Assembly (NCBI GenBank): GCA_009733575.1
Contig: ML769398.1
Coordinates: forward strand, 310,001-374,000
Source of the DNA: Gymnopus androsaceus JB14
Taxonomy: Eukaryota > Basidiomycota > Agaricomycetes > Agaricales > Omphalotaceae
DNA length: 64,000 nt
Reading direction: 5' to 3'
The notes under the pieces were generated by a model. It ran no database searches and was not told the origin of the DNA. It saw only the letters and a program-made list of their open reading frames with translations. This document shows positions 26,978 to 38,393 of this stretch, in pieces; position 1 is the first letter of the stretch; every line of letters starts with the position of its first letter. A program made the position numbers and the translations under genes.

Positions 26978-29900
26978 ACTGCCACTAGTAGAAAGCGTTC
27001 TCTTGCACTTGCGAATACATTGTTACAGACGTGAAGAAAACCGTGCGTTGTCAACTTCGCTTCCGTCCCGCGGAATTCATACCCCTACTATTGAACTCCC
27101 AAAATAAAGTGTTTGGCTCATGCAGAAATTTAGTATAATCATGACCGTCTGAAATGAACCTGACATGAGCTCTAGCGTTGAGCATCGAGTACAAAAATCA
27201 GAAATATGTATAGTGAATTAAGAGTCTAGATACGACAGGACCCTCAGTTTGAGTGGAGCCACCGCCCTTAGAAGTTAAGTATACGACGATGGGAATCAAA
27301 GTACGCGATTATGCGTACGCTGGCCGAGTTGTGTCTCAAAACTGCGATTCCTGCGAATTGTACGCAAGCGCTAAAATCGATCCCACCATTCAAGTCGCCT
27401 AACCCTCACCAGCTACATTCGATCCATACTGGACCATGGCAGTCTACTTGTTCTCAATGCACGAGAGAGAACTGGAGCGGGAGAGAGCGTCGGGTAACAC
27501 GAAATCGAGATATCTGTCGGGTCTAACCTTCCAATCAAGCTTGTGATGTTCGAAGATTCTCCACCGCAGCCAATGGCTAACAGGAGAGGATATGAAGGAT
27601 TGGCTTCCTGTGGAGTGGCTGTCATTAAAGACTTATGTCGATTCGGCAGCTCAGCCATGTCTCATACGTCGAATGGCCGAGTGACAACTACCTTCTTGGG
27701 AAGATCAGCGCGCGTCGATATCTAGAGTGCTTGGAAAGAAACTCCTCCCAAGTCCACGAACGGTAGCTGCGCAGACCAAGTTCCTCGCTACCGTCGATCA
27801 GGATCTGGGTCCACCTCCACCAACTCGAGTAGGTGCATGTTTTATTGATGGATGTACAGCCCCTCACAGTACATGAGGATTATTGCGCATAGTGAGTTTG
27901 GCTCTACTTCAGAACCCGTCGAACGGTCTGTCTAACTTGAAGGCGTTACAGGAGAGCATACAGATGGAGTTAAAAACTCCATTCCGGGGCCTGATGAAAG
28001 ACTGGCAATGTTTCGGACGAGAAACGGTATTGCGTGCGCATTTTGGGGTTTGGGCAGCGAAACGAGGCATGGCAGTGCCAGCGAAGAAGTTGTGAAAAGT
28101 TAAGCAACGGCCAGTTGAGCAGAAGCCTGCTCCACAGCTCAAGTAGAAGACGGTGGTGGTACGCAGGAGGATGGCCCACAAATTTCGACATTTGTTTGAC
28201 TTGGGTTGTGTCACCTGTATCGGGGAAATTGTAGTACAATCGAGTCATCTCTAAACATGGATGTCGAAAGCTTATGAGTTCAAAAGCCAATAAGCGCACT
28301 TTAAAAGTGATCTTGCTTCATTTCTGCAACCTGGTGAGCGAATGGTGGTGTATATTCAACGCTTGAATCAATATATTTTGGCGATACTGTATTGTGGCGC
28401 GGCAAGTACACTGGGTTGATATACCGGTAATTTTGCTTTTTTGGTGCTACTCAAAGGAGTAATTTACTGTCTTTGCGCTCTGTGCACCCTTCTGAAGCTG
28501 TGGGATGATCTATATAGTAGAAAGAGTAAGCTCTGAAGTCGGAAGGATGATGATCTGAGTCTAAACTCTGATTTTTAGTAGGGAAAATCCAGGCTACAAG
28601 TAAAGAGATTTCAGACTAGCCGGAATATATCGATAAAGCTGCAGTCATGTCCTGGTAGAAGAGAATTTACGAATAATTTGAACCTAGGAGTATTACGATT
28701 TAGCGATAGAATGAAACAACCAAGAAACAACAGTGTGAAATTTGAAATCCGCTCTTTGAATACCTGCCATCGTCGACCATGGTCATCGTCCTAGCAGCCT
28801 AGTTCAGACACATCCGTTTCCACCTTCCAATAGCTAGGCCATGAATTATGGTCAGAGCTAATGGCTTTGAACATACCATTCAACTGCGACCACGATTCGG
28901 AGGATAACGATTTCTACCGCCACCGCAACCACAATGCACACTCTTTGCTTCGACTGCCATGGAGCGGCTGCTGTATCAGAGCAAGTAATTAGGCTAAAAC
29001 GAATTCGAATTGTTTCATAAGGGAAACAGAATATATATCTCGACGTTGCCTTTCATCGTCCAGGCTTACCTTCCTTCAACCTTCTCATCATCCTAAAGCG
29101 ATCCTCTACGCTTTATTCCTCAGTCTCCCAGGTCACTAGAGGTGCGACACCCTGTCTGGTTCACCCTTCCATGACGTTTCCCTTGGCTTTTTGTCCAAAA
29201 CCTTCTTTTTTCTTGTGGAATAACTGTCCCGACAGCTTTACACCTTTTGTCGATTTTCAAGGTGCTTTGGGAACACCTTTATGTCGCTGGGGTTTCTTGA
29301 ACAGGGGGCAGTTGGACTGCGTTCCAAGCAATGTTGATGTTTAGTTCCATGCCCAAAATTGTTGTCAGGGAATGCCCGTACGTCTTGGTATCATCTTCCT
29401 ACAGGCTCCGAAGGGTTCTTAACCCAAATGCTGATAAAATATTAGCAGGAATTGGACCGCTAGTTGATCTACATGATCACATTGTCGAGGGCCGACTGGT
29501 GCAATCAGGCGTTGGCCCAATGGAAGTTCCTCCGATTACAAGTCGCGCATTGCTGCCATATGTCTACCCCTTCCACTTTCCTCGGATGCTTGAAAAGCAA
29601 TAGGGATTAGGCGAAAATGCGAGGCTCGGTACTTGGCCTCTGGTGTCTGTTGCTGCTAGTTCACTTTCTTGTTGTTCTTGGGTCCAAAATTCCGGATTTC
29701 CCGGGTTATACCTCAGTCTCCGGCATTTAAACGCACCAAAGGGATTTCATTCTGGTTTATGGGGGCGGTTCGATACAAGTACAAGGTAGAGAGGGATGGC
29801 GTGTACATCACGTGCCTATGGCGCACGCGATTCTGAGTCACGATGACTCACTTTCACCGAAATCCGCTAATTCTGAATCGCAGGAGAATATGGAGGAACG

Positions 29901-30446
29901 TACCGCAGACGAAGAAGGATTAGAGTCATGAGATGATCATGAGGGCAAAAGTTGTCAAGTGAAATCATCCAGGACAACATTGAAAGGCTTCCTAGTGCCG
30001 TTTCAACGCTAGTGTCCTTGAAGTTCTTCTTCCAGAGTGTTACGCTGGATATCCGTGTGGAATTCATGGCGCCGCTGGTCTATCTTTTCGGTCTAGAAGG
30101 ATGTCTGCGGAAAATTACGAGAGGAAAAGAGATGTAGAATTTGGCGAGTAACATGATGGTAGATCGTCGAGCTGTTTGTTTGGCTTTGAAACTTTAGGTG
30201 CGTTCATTATCCTTCACGAACTTTCAGAAGAGATTTTAATCGGATTTTTATCATCAAGGCCATGCGTCTGAACTTTACGGCGCTGAAACTCAAGAGTCAC
30301 TTAGATTTCCACGCACACGCACACGGTTATGCTGTTAACTCGCGGGTAATTTTTTTTTCGCAAACCCATAAATTGCCCGCTTCGACACCCACAGCTTCTT
30401 CTCTAACCACCACAATCGTTTTCAGCTTCTTAAACTACCTTCAATA
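26978..30446. other. Gene-poor stretch, no supported gene
   Basis: About 3.5 kb on which I could not place a credible exon chain on either strand. Short open frames at 27311-27526, 27883-28095, 29331-29603 and 29867-30067 lack recognisable domains. The last (minus strand) contains YVPPYSP, reminiscent of the end of a Tc1/mariner-type transposase domain, but nothing else supports this. The stretch may be decayed mobile-element or gene debris. Confidence 0.45.
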
Positions 30447-30847
30447 ATGCCGTTCGTCCTTCTCCTTGATCGCTGTTATCATTGTGTTGAATCATTGTTC
30501 TACTAGAGCTGTCCGCCGCAACCATGTTCGCCGTGGCTCAGAGGAAGCTGCCGCCGCTTTGCCTCCAATCACTCAGCCTCAGGTTTGATGTTGGTTCAAT
30601 CACTGTGAGGCTGAAGTATTAACCAACTGGTTCAGGTGAATGAGAATGTTGAGGTCGGTGCGGCTGGGGCTGATGTTCGTCTGCTTATCTTGGTGTGTAC
30701 AGGTCATCAATCATTATTATTTCATCATCTGATTTTTCATACATCTAGGTTTTCATTGTCCTTGTTATCTTTCACTACTACAATTATCAATCAATGGACA
30801 AGATCATTACGCTAGTAGAAACTGCTGCTGCCACTGCAAGGAAATAA
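30447..30847 (+). CDS. Small single-span membrane protein, family unknown
   Basis: Four exons with in-phase introns of normal size: 30447-30451, 30507-30582, 30636-30692 and 30749-30847 (introns 55, 53 and 56 nt, all GT...AG). The first exon has only five coding bases (ATGCC), with donor GTTCGT. The 78-residue product starts MPAVRRNHVRRGSEE and has an Ala/Glu-rich linker. One hydrophobic segment (LLILVFIVLVIFHYYNY, about residues 41-57) is followed by a short tail, MDKIITLVETAAATARK. The basic N-terminus suggests N-in orientation. A CT-rich leader (TTCTTCTCTAACCACC) precedes the ATG. I recognise no family. Without the first intron the frame stops after 19 codons, so the model depends on that splice. 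Confidence 0.45.
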
Positions 30848-31086
30848 ATATGGTAAGACTTAAGTATGTGTTGCACTACATTCACTGCACTTCACTGATA
30901 CTCATCCCTCCAGATCTTGGTTCTTGTTATGGCCTTTGCTTTGTGGCCTGAAATCATTCATTTGCAACTGTTCTCCACAAATGGAGCAACCACCATTACA
31001 TTCTGTATTTGTAATTATGTTCTCTAATGTATATATCATAGTTTGCTGTCCATGCTGGACATCCCTTTGACTGTTTGTTAATTTAA

Positions 31087-31420
31087 TTGTGTTTGAGAGT
31101 GAATATTGAGTTGAGGTTGTGTTCTGAGGTGTCTCATCACCTCTCAAGTTAATTGGTGAAAACTCAAGATTCAGAAGCATGTTTTCCATGGGTCCTGCAG
31201 CAGTGCTCAAGCTCAAGCGCGGACGCCGGAGGCAACGCGGAGGTCAAAACTTTTCCGACCGGCAGGTAGTATGGGCGCCTAATGTTTTCTGCTTTCTCCC
31301 AATGTAGTTAAAAATCCCTCCTCCGTGCCCCTTTCTGCCAGTCATTGCATAAAGCTAGATCCCGTCCAACAATAGACGACGCAAATGTAGGGCTTTTCCA
31401 GAAAACCTCCTTAAGACTCG
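31087..31420 (-). pseudogene. Decayed partial copy of the UTP10 / SRPBCC divergent 5' region
   Basis: Resembles 25750-26450 in the same order but with large internal losses. Matching words include GTGTTCTGAGG (31116; 25770), TTTTCCA.GGG.(T)CTGC (31182; 25827), and CGACCGGCAG..AGTATGGGCGCC (31258; 25966). From SRPBCC exon 2 come CCTTTCTGCC.GTCAT.GCATAAAG and GACGACGCAAATGTAGGGCTTTTCC (in two shorter exact blocks). Antisense translation of both places gives ETPQNTTS.QYSLS. Frames are broken, so it is not a gene. Confidence 0.75.
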
Positions 31421-31424
31421 TGCC

Positions 31425-31550
31425 TATGGAGTCGGACATCTCCGTTCGTTCTCCAATTATACTCTACTGGATGCGGACACGCCTACACCGCGCACTGAAA
31501 CCGCTGGATCGAAACGTTATACAGCAGCTGCGCAGCAATATGATCCTGCT
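31425..31550 (+). repeat. Dispersed repeat, copy D (NEO1 5'-end-like)
   Basis: Directly follows the UTP10/SRPBCC relic. Shared with NEO1: CGGACAT, CCGTTCGTT, TATACT.(G)ACTGGAT, ACGCCTACA, CGAAACGTTATAC and GCAGC.GCGCAGC. One frame reads YTLLDADTPTPRTETAG followed by KRYTAAAQQYDP. This is parallel to NEO1 [16 protein letters not shown]...[14 protein letters not shown], so it extends further into the gene than copies B and C. Confidence 0.7.
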
Positions 31551-32064
31551 TGTAAAAGTAGTCTTTTCTCTTTCCGGAGGGCTGGTCTTTGTTAACATAG
31601 CCGGCCTTGCCAGGTTCAAGACCCACTGTTTTCACCCTAATCTAGATATCACCTTTGGTACGATTTGCCTGGATATCCTACAGGTTTCTTGAACTCGAAG
31701 CTATCGTGTAAGTTACTGTGATGTAAAGATGAAGAGATGATCAAGAATGTTGATGCTCATCGCGCCGCACCGCCCAGTTCCCAGCTCCCGAATCCCATCT
31801 TATTACAGGACCATGACATATCTGCGCACTTGGATCTGTTGGTAGTACACAAGGACGTGATTATCGCTCGGAGATCTGACGAACTATCGCTCTGAAATGT
31901 TTATAAAATAGCAACTTCAAGCTGTGGCGGTAACAAAGAAAAAGCAAGACGCTCGGTCAGCTTCCTATACTCCCTTCTGAGCTCACTCGGCCTGGTCCTG
32001 ATCCAAGTCTATCAGACGTTAGCTCACGAAGACGAAGTAGATTATCTCAGCAACATTCCGACAA

Positions 32065-33642
32065 ATGGATCGTATAGCTACTGAGGCCGTCTTGGACACC
32101 AATGTACCATTAATATACTACCCCCAGTCGATATCCTCAGTACCAGAATCTTTATTGCACTACAATCTTCTGGTGGTATAGGCATGGTTATCCTCGTTGC
32201 TGCTGTATCTCTGTCCTAAACACAGAGAATCCGACGATTCAACATCAGCTGTAATCCTTCATCGAACGGTCCGGATGGGACAATAAACCGTACTCGGACA
32301 TGGACCAGCTTTTGCATATCCTGGATAATCTCTTGTTTCTCTTACTGTCTCCTGCTCCTTGCTGGAAAGCAGTTTGATGTGGACGAGCAGCCTGCGTATG
32401 GATTATGTTTAGCACAAGCTACGTTGATATATTCTTCACCCCCACTGTGAGTGTTCATACGACTACATAATATTCAAGATTTTTTATCACTGCACTCTAC
32501 TACTAGTACAGCATGCACGACGCTTTCTCTCTTTTTTGATCTATGGTGGCGCTTTCGTGGCGCGGAGATAGGTCTGATGTCTACTGGAGGGACTGCCATC
32601 TACGTAGTACGTAGTAAAATCATAGTTCATGAGTTCTTACTTGGCTGGAGAGACTGACGAGATTATTTCGCAGCTTCTGGCAGCACCATATGCACTGTGG
32701 ATTTGTTTGACTGCTGGGTTTCTCATTGTAAGACGACCTCCTTCCTTCTTCTTTTGCGGGGTAGCTTATACATACAGACAGGCTGGCGGAGTAAATCCAC
32801 AGACGGTTGAACGAGACCTCGCGAGTGCTCCGTACTGCATTATGAAGGACTCTGTCATGTATGTTTTCTTCGCTACTTGAACAATTATTCTGACTCTTTC
32901 TTTCTGCATATCACATAGACCGGTGTTCGTCTCTGCACTGGTTTTTATTATCACTTTAGCAGTTATGATTGTACTGGGTGAGTGCAGTATCCATTGTTTA
33001 AACTAGTGTGTACCATCATGTCTTCTTCCCCAGTCATTTTAGCCAGGAGCATATACCGAATGCGTATGCAGGTCAATTGGGGCTCAAGCAACGACAAGGC
33101 ACAAATGCCATCCTTTATCATCCGTCTCCTACTATTTGGCTTGCTAGCCCTGGTGGCAGTAACGTGCGTAATATCATTCTCTCAAGTTGAGTCTCAGCGT
33201 GCATACGAATCATTTATTGTTTGAAGGGTATCTATAATATTTGTGTTCAATCGAACACCAGGTGTCCAAACAAATTTGGCACTCGCTGCTCTTCCACCGG
33301 CAGGGGTACTGGTTTTTGGGACTCAAAAGGTAAGTAATAGTATGACGCTGTTAGTGTACCGAGTTGCATAGATCTTTTGACAAATGATTTGCTCCTTCCC
33401 TATAGGATTTCCTTCACTTATGGTTCAGCCTCCTTCGATGGTCCATCCAATCTTTACCTTGTAGCATCTGCCGACGTGTACAATCTCAGGAGCTTCAAAG
33501 TCGACGAATCAGAGTGCGTACCATTGGGGGTTGGCGAGCTATCAAAGATGGCCGTGATCACGATATAGAGATGGAGAGGATAGACACAAGTGCATTGCAC
33601 GACTCGGCGAATGTGCTAGTGTCACCGTGTACTAGAGTCTAA
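32065..33642 (+). CDS. Orphan seven-helix membrane protein, Agaricomycete GPCR-like family
   Basis: Multi-exon membrane protein. Exons in phase: 32065-32175, 32226-32446, 32507 onward, then several more to a stop at 33640-33642. Features in order: WTSFCISWIISCFSYCLLLL, GLCLAQATLIYSSPPL, TLSLFFDLWWRF, LLAAPYALWICLTAGFLI, PVFVSALVFIITLAVMIVL, FIIRLLLFGLLALVAVT, and LAALPPAGVLVFGTQK before a charged cytoplasmic tail. The 'TWI-S...YCLLLYAG', 'CLxQAxLIYxxPP' and 'FGTQxD' blocks are those I know from a large lineage-expanded Agaricomycete family of 7TM proteins of unknown ligand. The N-terminus and first helix are unclear: the intron at 32176-32225 itself encodes a hydrophobic stretch in another frame. 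Function as receptor is inference. Confidence 0.6.
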
Positions 33643-33984
33643 GAGTGTTTGGTTCTCGAGAGTTTTGTGTAAACTTGATTACAGCGATTTAGACCCTACT
33701 ACTAGTGTCGGCAAATTCAAAATATGTATTGTATCGAAGCCTGTTGGAGGCTGCTGGTTCAAAATCCTCATGTAATGTTTGGCGAGTCGAGATATTCGAG
33801 TAGCATTTTTTTCTTCCCACTTGGATAATTACTGTATACGTACTGTGCTAGTGAATTTGTGCAATTATGTAAGTAGTAATAACAAGTAAGAGTGAGTAAG
33901 AGTACGAGTCGATGGGCGCTTGCGTGATGGGCGCCAAACACCTACTACGTCTTGAAGTTCAAGGTTCACCACTGGGTACGGTCC
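33643..33984. promoter_or_regulatory. NEO1 upstream region
   Basis: Contains GATGGGCGCT (33912-33920) and GATGGGCGCC (33926-33935), two near-identical words 15 bp apart, just before the NEO1 start. GGGCGCC also occurs in the UTP10 and 51.7-kb divergent promoters. The dispersed repeat copy A starts at about 33960. Confidence 0.45.
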
Positions 33985-34110
33985 ATGCCGGACATTGCAC
34001 TCCGTTCGTTTTCCAACACGCGCGGAGACTATTATACTCGACTGGATACGAATACGCCTACATCACGAACGCCTAGCATGAATCGAAACGTTATACGGGC
34101 AGCAGCAGCG
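33960..34110 (+). repeat. Dispersed repeat, copy A (NEO1 5' end, intact)
   Basis: Member of the four-copy family in this window that is joined to a full gene. It covers the last bases before the ATG and about 40 codons: [20 protein letters not shown] then [13 protein letters not shown]. Copies B, C and D carry an AAACCG block that A lacks, so they are not simple recent copies of this one. Confidence 0.75.
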
Positions 34111-37100
34111 CGGCCGCGGCGATACGTGGACGATCCAGTCGAAGAGGAGGAGGCTATTGGGCTATTGGAGGAGGGTGGTGTGGAGGGGGAGGGAGTGGAG
34201 GAGCAGGAACAGTCGAGATCCCCGTCAAGGCTCAGTCGGAAACGAAAAAGGAAAAGCTCAGGCGCCCCCCGCAACATCCCATTCCGCCCCCAGCCCTCCA
34301 AATTCCCCCCCAACATCGTCCGGAACCAAAAATACAACGTTCTCACATTCTTCCCTCTAGTATTCTACGAACAATTCAAGTTTTTCTTCAACCTCTACTT
34401 TCTACTGGTCGCACTAAGCCAGTTTATCCCCGCGTTGAAGATTGGGTTCATCGCTACATATATCGCGCCACTAGCTTTCGTACTGTCTATCACCATAGGG
34501 AAAGAAGCGTACGACGACTACAAGCGGAACCTGCGAGACCGCGAGGCCAATGGGCAGAAATACCTTGTGGTGGATGGAGACGGGCCGCTCTCAACGAAGG
34601 CGCTGCCGTCGTCCTCGCTGCTCGTCGGGCACCTCGTCAAGCTAGTCAAAAACTCACGGGTACCAGCAGACATGGTGCTTCTGTGGACCGCCGACCCCGC
34701 CGGCACGTGCTTCGTGCGCACTGATCAGCTTGACGGCGAGACTGATTGGAAGATGCGTGTCGCTGTCCCAGAGACGCAGGTCCTAGGCGAGAATGCTGTC
34801 GCTGCCATTCCAGAGCACGAAGCCGAGGTCTATGCTGACCAGCCCGCCAAGGATATACATTCTTTCGTCGGCACGTTTACTTTGCATGGCCGTACCACTC
34901 CCTTGACTGCAGAGAATTTGTTGTGGGCCAATACAGTCCTGGCTTCTAGTTTTCCTGTTATTGGGTTCGTGGTGTATACCGGCCCCGATACTAGAGCCGT
35001 CATGAATACGTCGAAACCCAAGTCCAAGGTGGGGTTGTTGGAGGAGGAGGTTAATAGATTGGCAAAGATTCTTTGTGGGGTTACTTTTGTGTTGAGTGTG
35101 GTGCGTGCGATCCAATCTCTATTTATTATGTCTAACATATCACAGGTTTTGGTAGCTCTAAACGGCTTTCGAGGCGCCCAACATACTCTTGTCGTGGTCT
35201 TTCGGTTTTTGATTCTGTTTAGTAGTATTATTCCCATTAGGTGCGCTGCCCTCCCCTCCTTCCTCCACCCTCCTCTAACCTCCACCACCCCGCCGCCTCC
35301 CCTACAGTCTCCGCGTAAACCTCGACCTCGGAAAATCCCTCTACTCGCACCAGATCATGTCCGACTCCACAATCAAAGGCACCATCGTACGAACCTCCAC
35401 CCTCCCTGAAGAACTAGGCCGCGTCTCGTACCTCCTCTCCGACAAAACAGGCACCCTCACACGTAACGAGATGGAGATGCGCAAGCTGCATATGGGGACG
35501 ATGAGTTATGGCGTTGAGAGTATGGATGAGGTTGCTAGGCAGTTGAGTGTGGCGATTGCTGAAGGGGAAGGGAAGCATACCCATACCCATACTAGAGATC
35601 CATCGTCACACGTGCAGCCAGCAGGAAGAGGAAGAAGAGACATGTCATCCCGCGTTCGAGACGTCGTACAGGCTCTTGCACTGTGTCATAACGTGACCCC
35701 GGTTTGGGATGATAACGAGGCGACGAGTATAGATGAGACGGGGAATACCACTACAAAGACGTACCCGAACGGCACACCGACGTACCAAGCTTCCTCACCA
35801 GACGAAGTAGCTATCGTTACGTGGACTGAATCGATTGGACTGGGGTTAGTGTATAGGGATAGAACGAGGATTGTGTTGAGGGCGGGGAAGGCGCCGCCGA
35901 GGGTGGGTGATGCCACAGGGCAGTTTACTATCGGTGAAGATGACGAAGGCCTCAGTCCTTCCCCCTCCCCCACTCCCTCAACACATGACTCCTCTTACCT
36001 AACATTCGACATCCTCTCCATCTTCCCCTTCACCTCCGAATCCAAACGCATGGGTATCATCATCCGCGAGACAACTCCGGGCTCCCGCACCTCCGGGGAT
36101 CTCTGGTTCATCCTCAAAGGCGCAGACGTAGTCATGGCCCCCCTCGTGCAGAGGAATGATTGGCTCGAGGAGGAGACGAGTAATATGGCGAGGGAGGGGT
36201 TGAGGACGCTTGTAGTGGCGAGGAAAAAGTTGAGTGTGGCTACTTGGAAGAGGTTTGATGAGGAGTGGAGGGAGGCCAGTACGAGTGTTGCGATTGGGGG
36301 GAATGCAGGTACGTGACCTACGCTTTTGGGGGGTTGGCACGCTAATTGATACGCTGCAGCCGAATCCCGCGCCTCAGCCCAAGCCCGGGTCATATCCACC
36401 CACCTCGAACACGACATGGAGCTCCTCGGTCTCACGGGTGTCGAAGACAGGCTACAAGACGATGTAAGAGGGACTCTGGAGGTGATGCGTAATGCCGGGG
36501 TGAAGGTGTGGATGTTGACGGGGGACAAGGTCGAGACGGCTAGGTGTATTGCGATTAGTACCAAGATGGTTGGGAGGGGACAGTATGTGCATGAGGTTGC
36601 GAAAGGTAAGTGCGCCCACTTTTGTCTACTTTCGTTGGGTGCTAATGGGGATTTTGGGGGGCTGTAGTAAAAACCTCCGCACAACTCAAAGACCACCTCG
36701 ACTTTCTCCAAAACAAGTTGGATTGTTGTCTAGTCATTGACGGGGAGAGCTTACAACTCTGTCTCAACCTGTATAAGAACGAGTTTATAGAGATTGCGAC
36801 AAAGCTGAGTGCAGTGGTTGCTTGTCGGTGTTCGCCGACGCAAAAGGTGTGTATACGGTACCCAGGATTTCTTTGGAGACTGATTCATTCGTGTGCACAG
36901 GCAGACATTGCACGCCTAATCAGATCCTACACAGGGAAACGTGTCTGCTGTATCGGCGACGGCGGAAACGACGTCTCCATGATCCAAGCCGCCGACGTTG
37001 GCCTCGGCATCGAAGGCAAAGAAGGCCGGCAAGCCTCCCTCGCCGCCGACTTTTCCCTAACCCAATTCTCCCACCTCTCCACCCTCCTCCTCTGGCACGG

Positions 37101-37929
37101 CCGAAACTCGTATCGGCGTTCCGCGACCCTAGCCCAATTCGTCATTCACCGCGGGTTGATTATAAGCATCATGCAAGCCGTGTTTAGCGCGATATTTTAC
37201 TTTGCGCCGATTGCGCTGTATCAGGGATGGTTGATGGTTGGGTATGCGACGGTGTATACGATGATGCCGGTGTTTAGTTTGGTGTTGGATAGGGATGTGA
37301 GTAGGGAGATGGCGCTGGTTTATCCCGAGCTCTATAAGGAGTTGGTGAAGGGAAGGGTGTTGGGATACAAGAGCTTTTTTGAGTGGGTGATGATTAGTGT
37401 TTATCAAGGTGAGTCCGCGATGCGTTGAGTCGAGTTACACTGATGATTACCCCCGCCTTCGCCTTCACAGGCGCGGCGATAATGATCATGTCCCTCGTAT
37501 TATTCGAAAACGAGTTTTTGCATATCGTTTCAATATCATTCACGGCCTTGGTGTTGAATGAGCTGATAATGGTCGCGTTGGAGATTACCACTTGGTGTGT
37601 ATTCATCGTTTGTAGCGCGCGCGCAAGTCCACACTAATACCTATGTTCTCCGCAGGCACACATACATGATCATTTCGGAAGTGGTAACACTGTTCTTCTA
37701 TGTGATTAGTATTGCGTTTTTACCTGAATATTTTGGTGTGTTCCCTCCTCCTTCCTCCTGATTATGGTGGCTGACCTTGTGGAAACGAAACGCAGACCTC
37801 TCCTTCGTCGTCACCCTCGGTTTTGCGTGGAAAGTCACTGTCATCGTAGGGATTAGCGCGTTACCACTGTGGATTGTGAAGATGGTGAAAAGTAGGTTTG
37901 CGCCGGCGGCGTCGAGTAAGTTGATTTAG
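33985..37929 (+). CDS. NEO1: P4-type ATPase (phospholipid flippase), Neo1/ATP9 class
   Basis: Flippase moving aminophospholipids to the cytosolic leaflet in Golgi and endosomes; the Neo1 class needs no Cdc50 partner. Seen in order: acidic N-terminus, [22 protein letters not shown]1-2 ([38 protein letters not shown]), the Neo1-type actuator loop [16 protein letters not shown], the phosphorylation site [19 protein letters not shown] (about 35437), the nucleotide-binding [29 protein letters not shown]...[19 protein letters not shown] (close variant here), the hinge [20 protein letters not shown], then TM5-10 ending [16 protein letters not shown]. About seven short introns. ATGs at 33952, 33985 and 34078 are possible. 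I prefer 33985 because repeat copy B conserves it, but 34078 would remove the repeat-derived part. Confidence 0.88.
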
Positions 37930-38310
37930 GGCGGGACGGGTGGGGGTTTGAGTAAGACCATGTACCTGTATATAGACGGATGGACTCGAACTTTTACTTT
38001 TACCTTATTCACTTTATTCAAAGTACAGTATCTAGGCAGTCTGCTGTTACATCATATATGATATCAAGACACAGAGCAAAGAAATTTCGTTTCGGCTACC
38101 CGGAAATTGAAATTTGTTTGTTTGTAAGATAAAGAGTGAGAATCTGAAAGCCGAGAAGGTGCAAGTACTAAGAATTGTTATTACAGCTGACATCTGCTTA
38201 ACATGCCCAGGGAAAAACGACTAGGTAAATTAGATCAAAATTTCTTAGGCTTTAAGGCTAACATTAAGCAAGGTTCAAAAACAAGACCATGTACTAGCGT
38301 TATTCAGAAA
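37930..38310. other. NEO1 3' region
   Basis: About 380 bp between the NEO1 stop and the 3' end of the tRNA gene. No gene or clear repeat seen. A TTTTT run on the minus strand (38276-38280) could act as RNA polymerase III terminator for the tRNA. Confidence 0.45.
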
Positions 38311-38393
38311 GGTCTAACCAGGACTCGAACCTGGGTTACGGGAAATATTTGGACCATCAAAATCCCGTGTGATAACCTCTACACTATTAGACC
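38311..38393 (-). tRNA. tRNA-Gln(TTG) with a ~12-nt intron
   Basis: Full cloverleaf on the minus strand: acceptor GGTCTAA/TTAGACC (7/7), D-arm GTGTAGAGGTTATCAC with a GTG/CAC stem, and T-arm CCAGG-TTCGAGT-CCTGG (5/5). The anticodon stem CGGGA/TCCCG (5/5) holds TTTTGA, then about 12 extra bases (TGGTCCAAATAT) before the last loop base. This is the canonical intron position after base 37. The loop TTTTGAT with anticodon TTG is that of tRNA-Gln. Internal A and B boxes are intact. The discriminator base is T. Confidence 0.85.

Larger units (their letters stand above)
30848..32064. other. Relic-rich spacer
   Basis: Between the small membrane protein and the 7TM gene. It holds the decayed UTP10/SRPBCC copy (31087-31420) and repeat copy D (31425-31550). 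The rest (31551-32064) has only short open frames and is the upstream region of the 7TM gene. Confidence 0.5.

Noticed and set aside
29867..30067. Minus-strand frame with YVPPYSP, as in DDE transposases of the Tc1/mariner type
   Set aside because: The expected Asp/Asp neighbours and following PxE motif are missing, and no terminal repeats were found; a chance match cannot be excluded.
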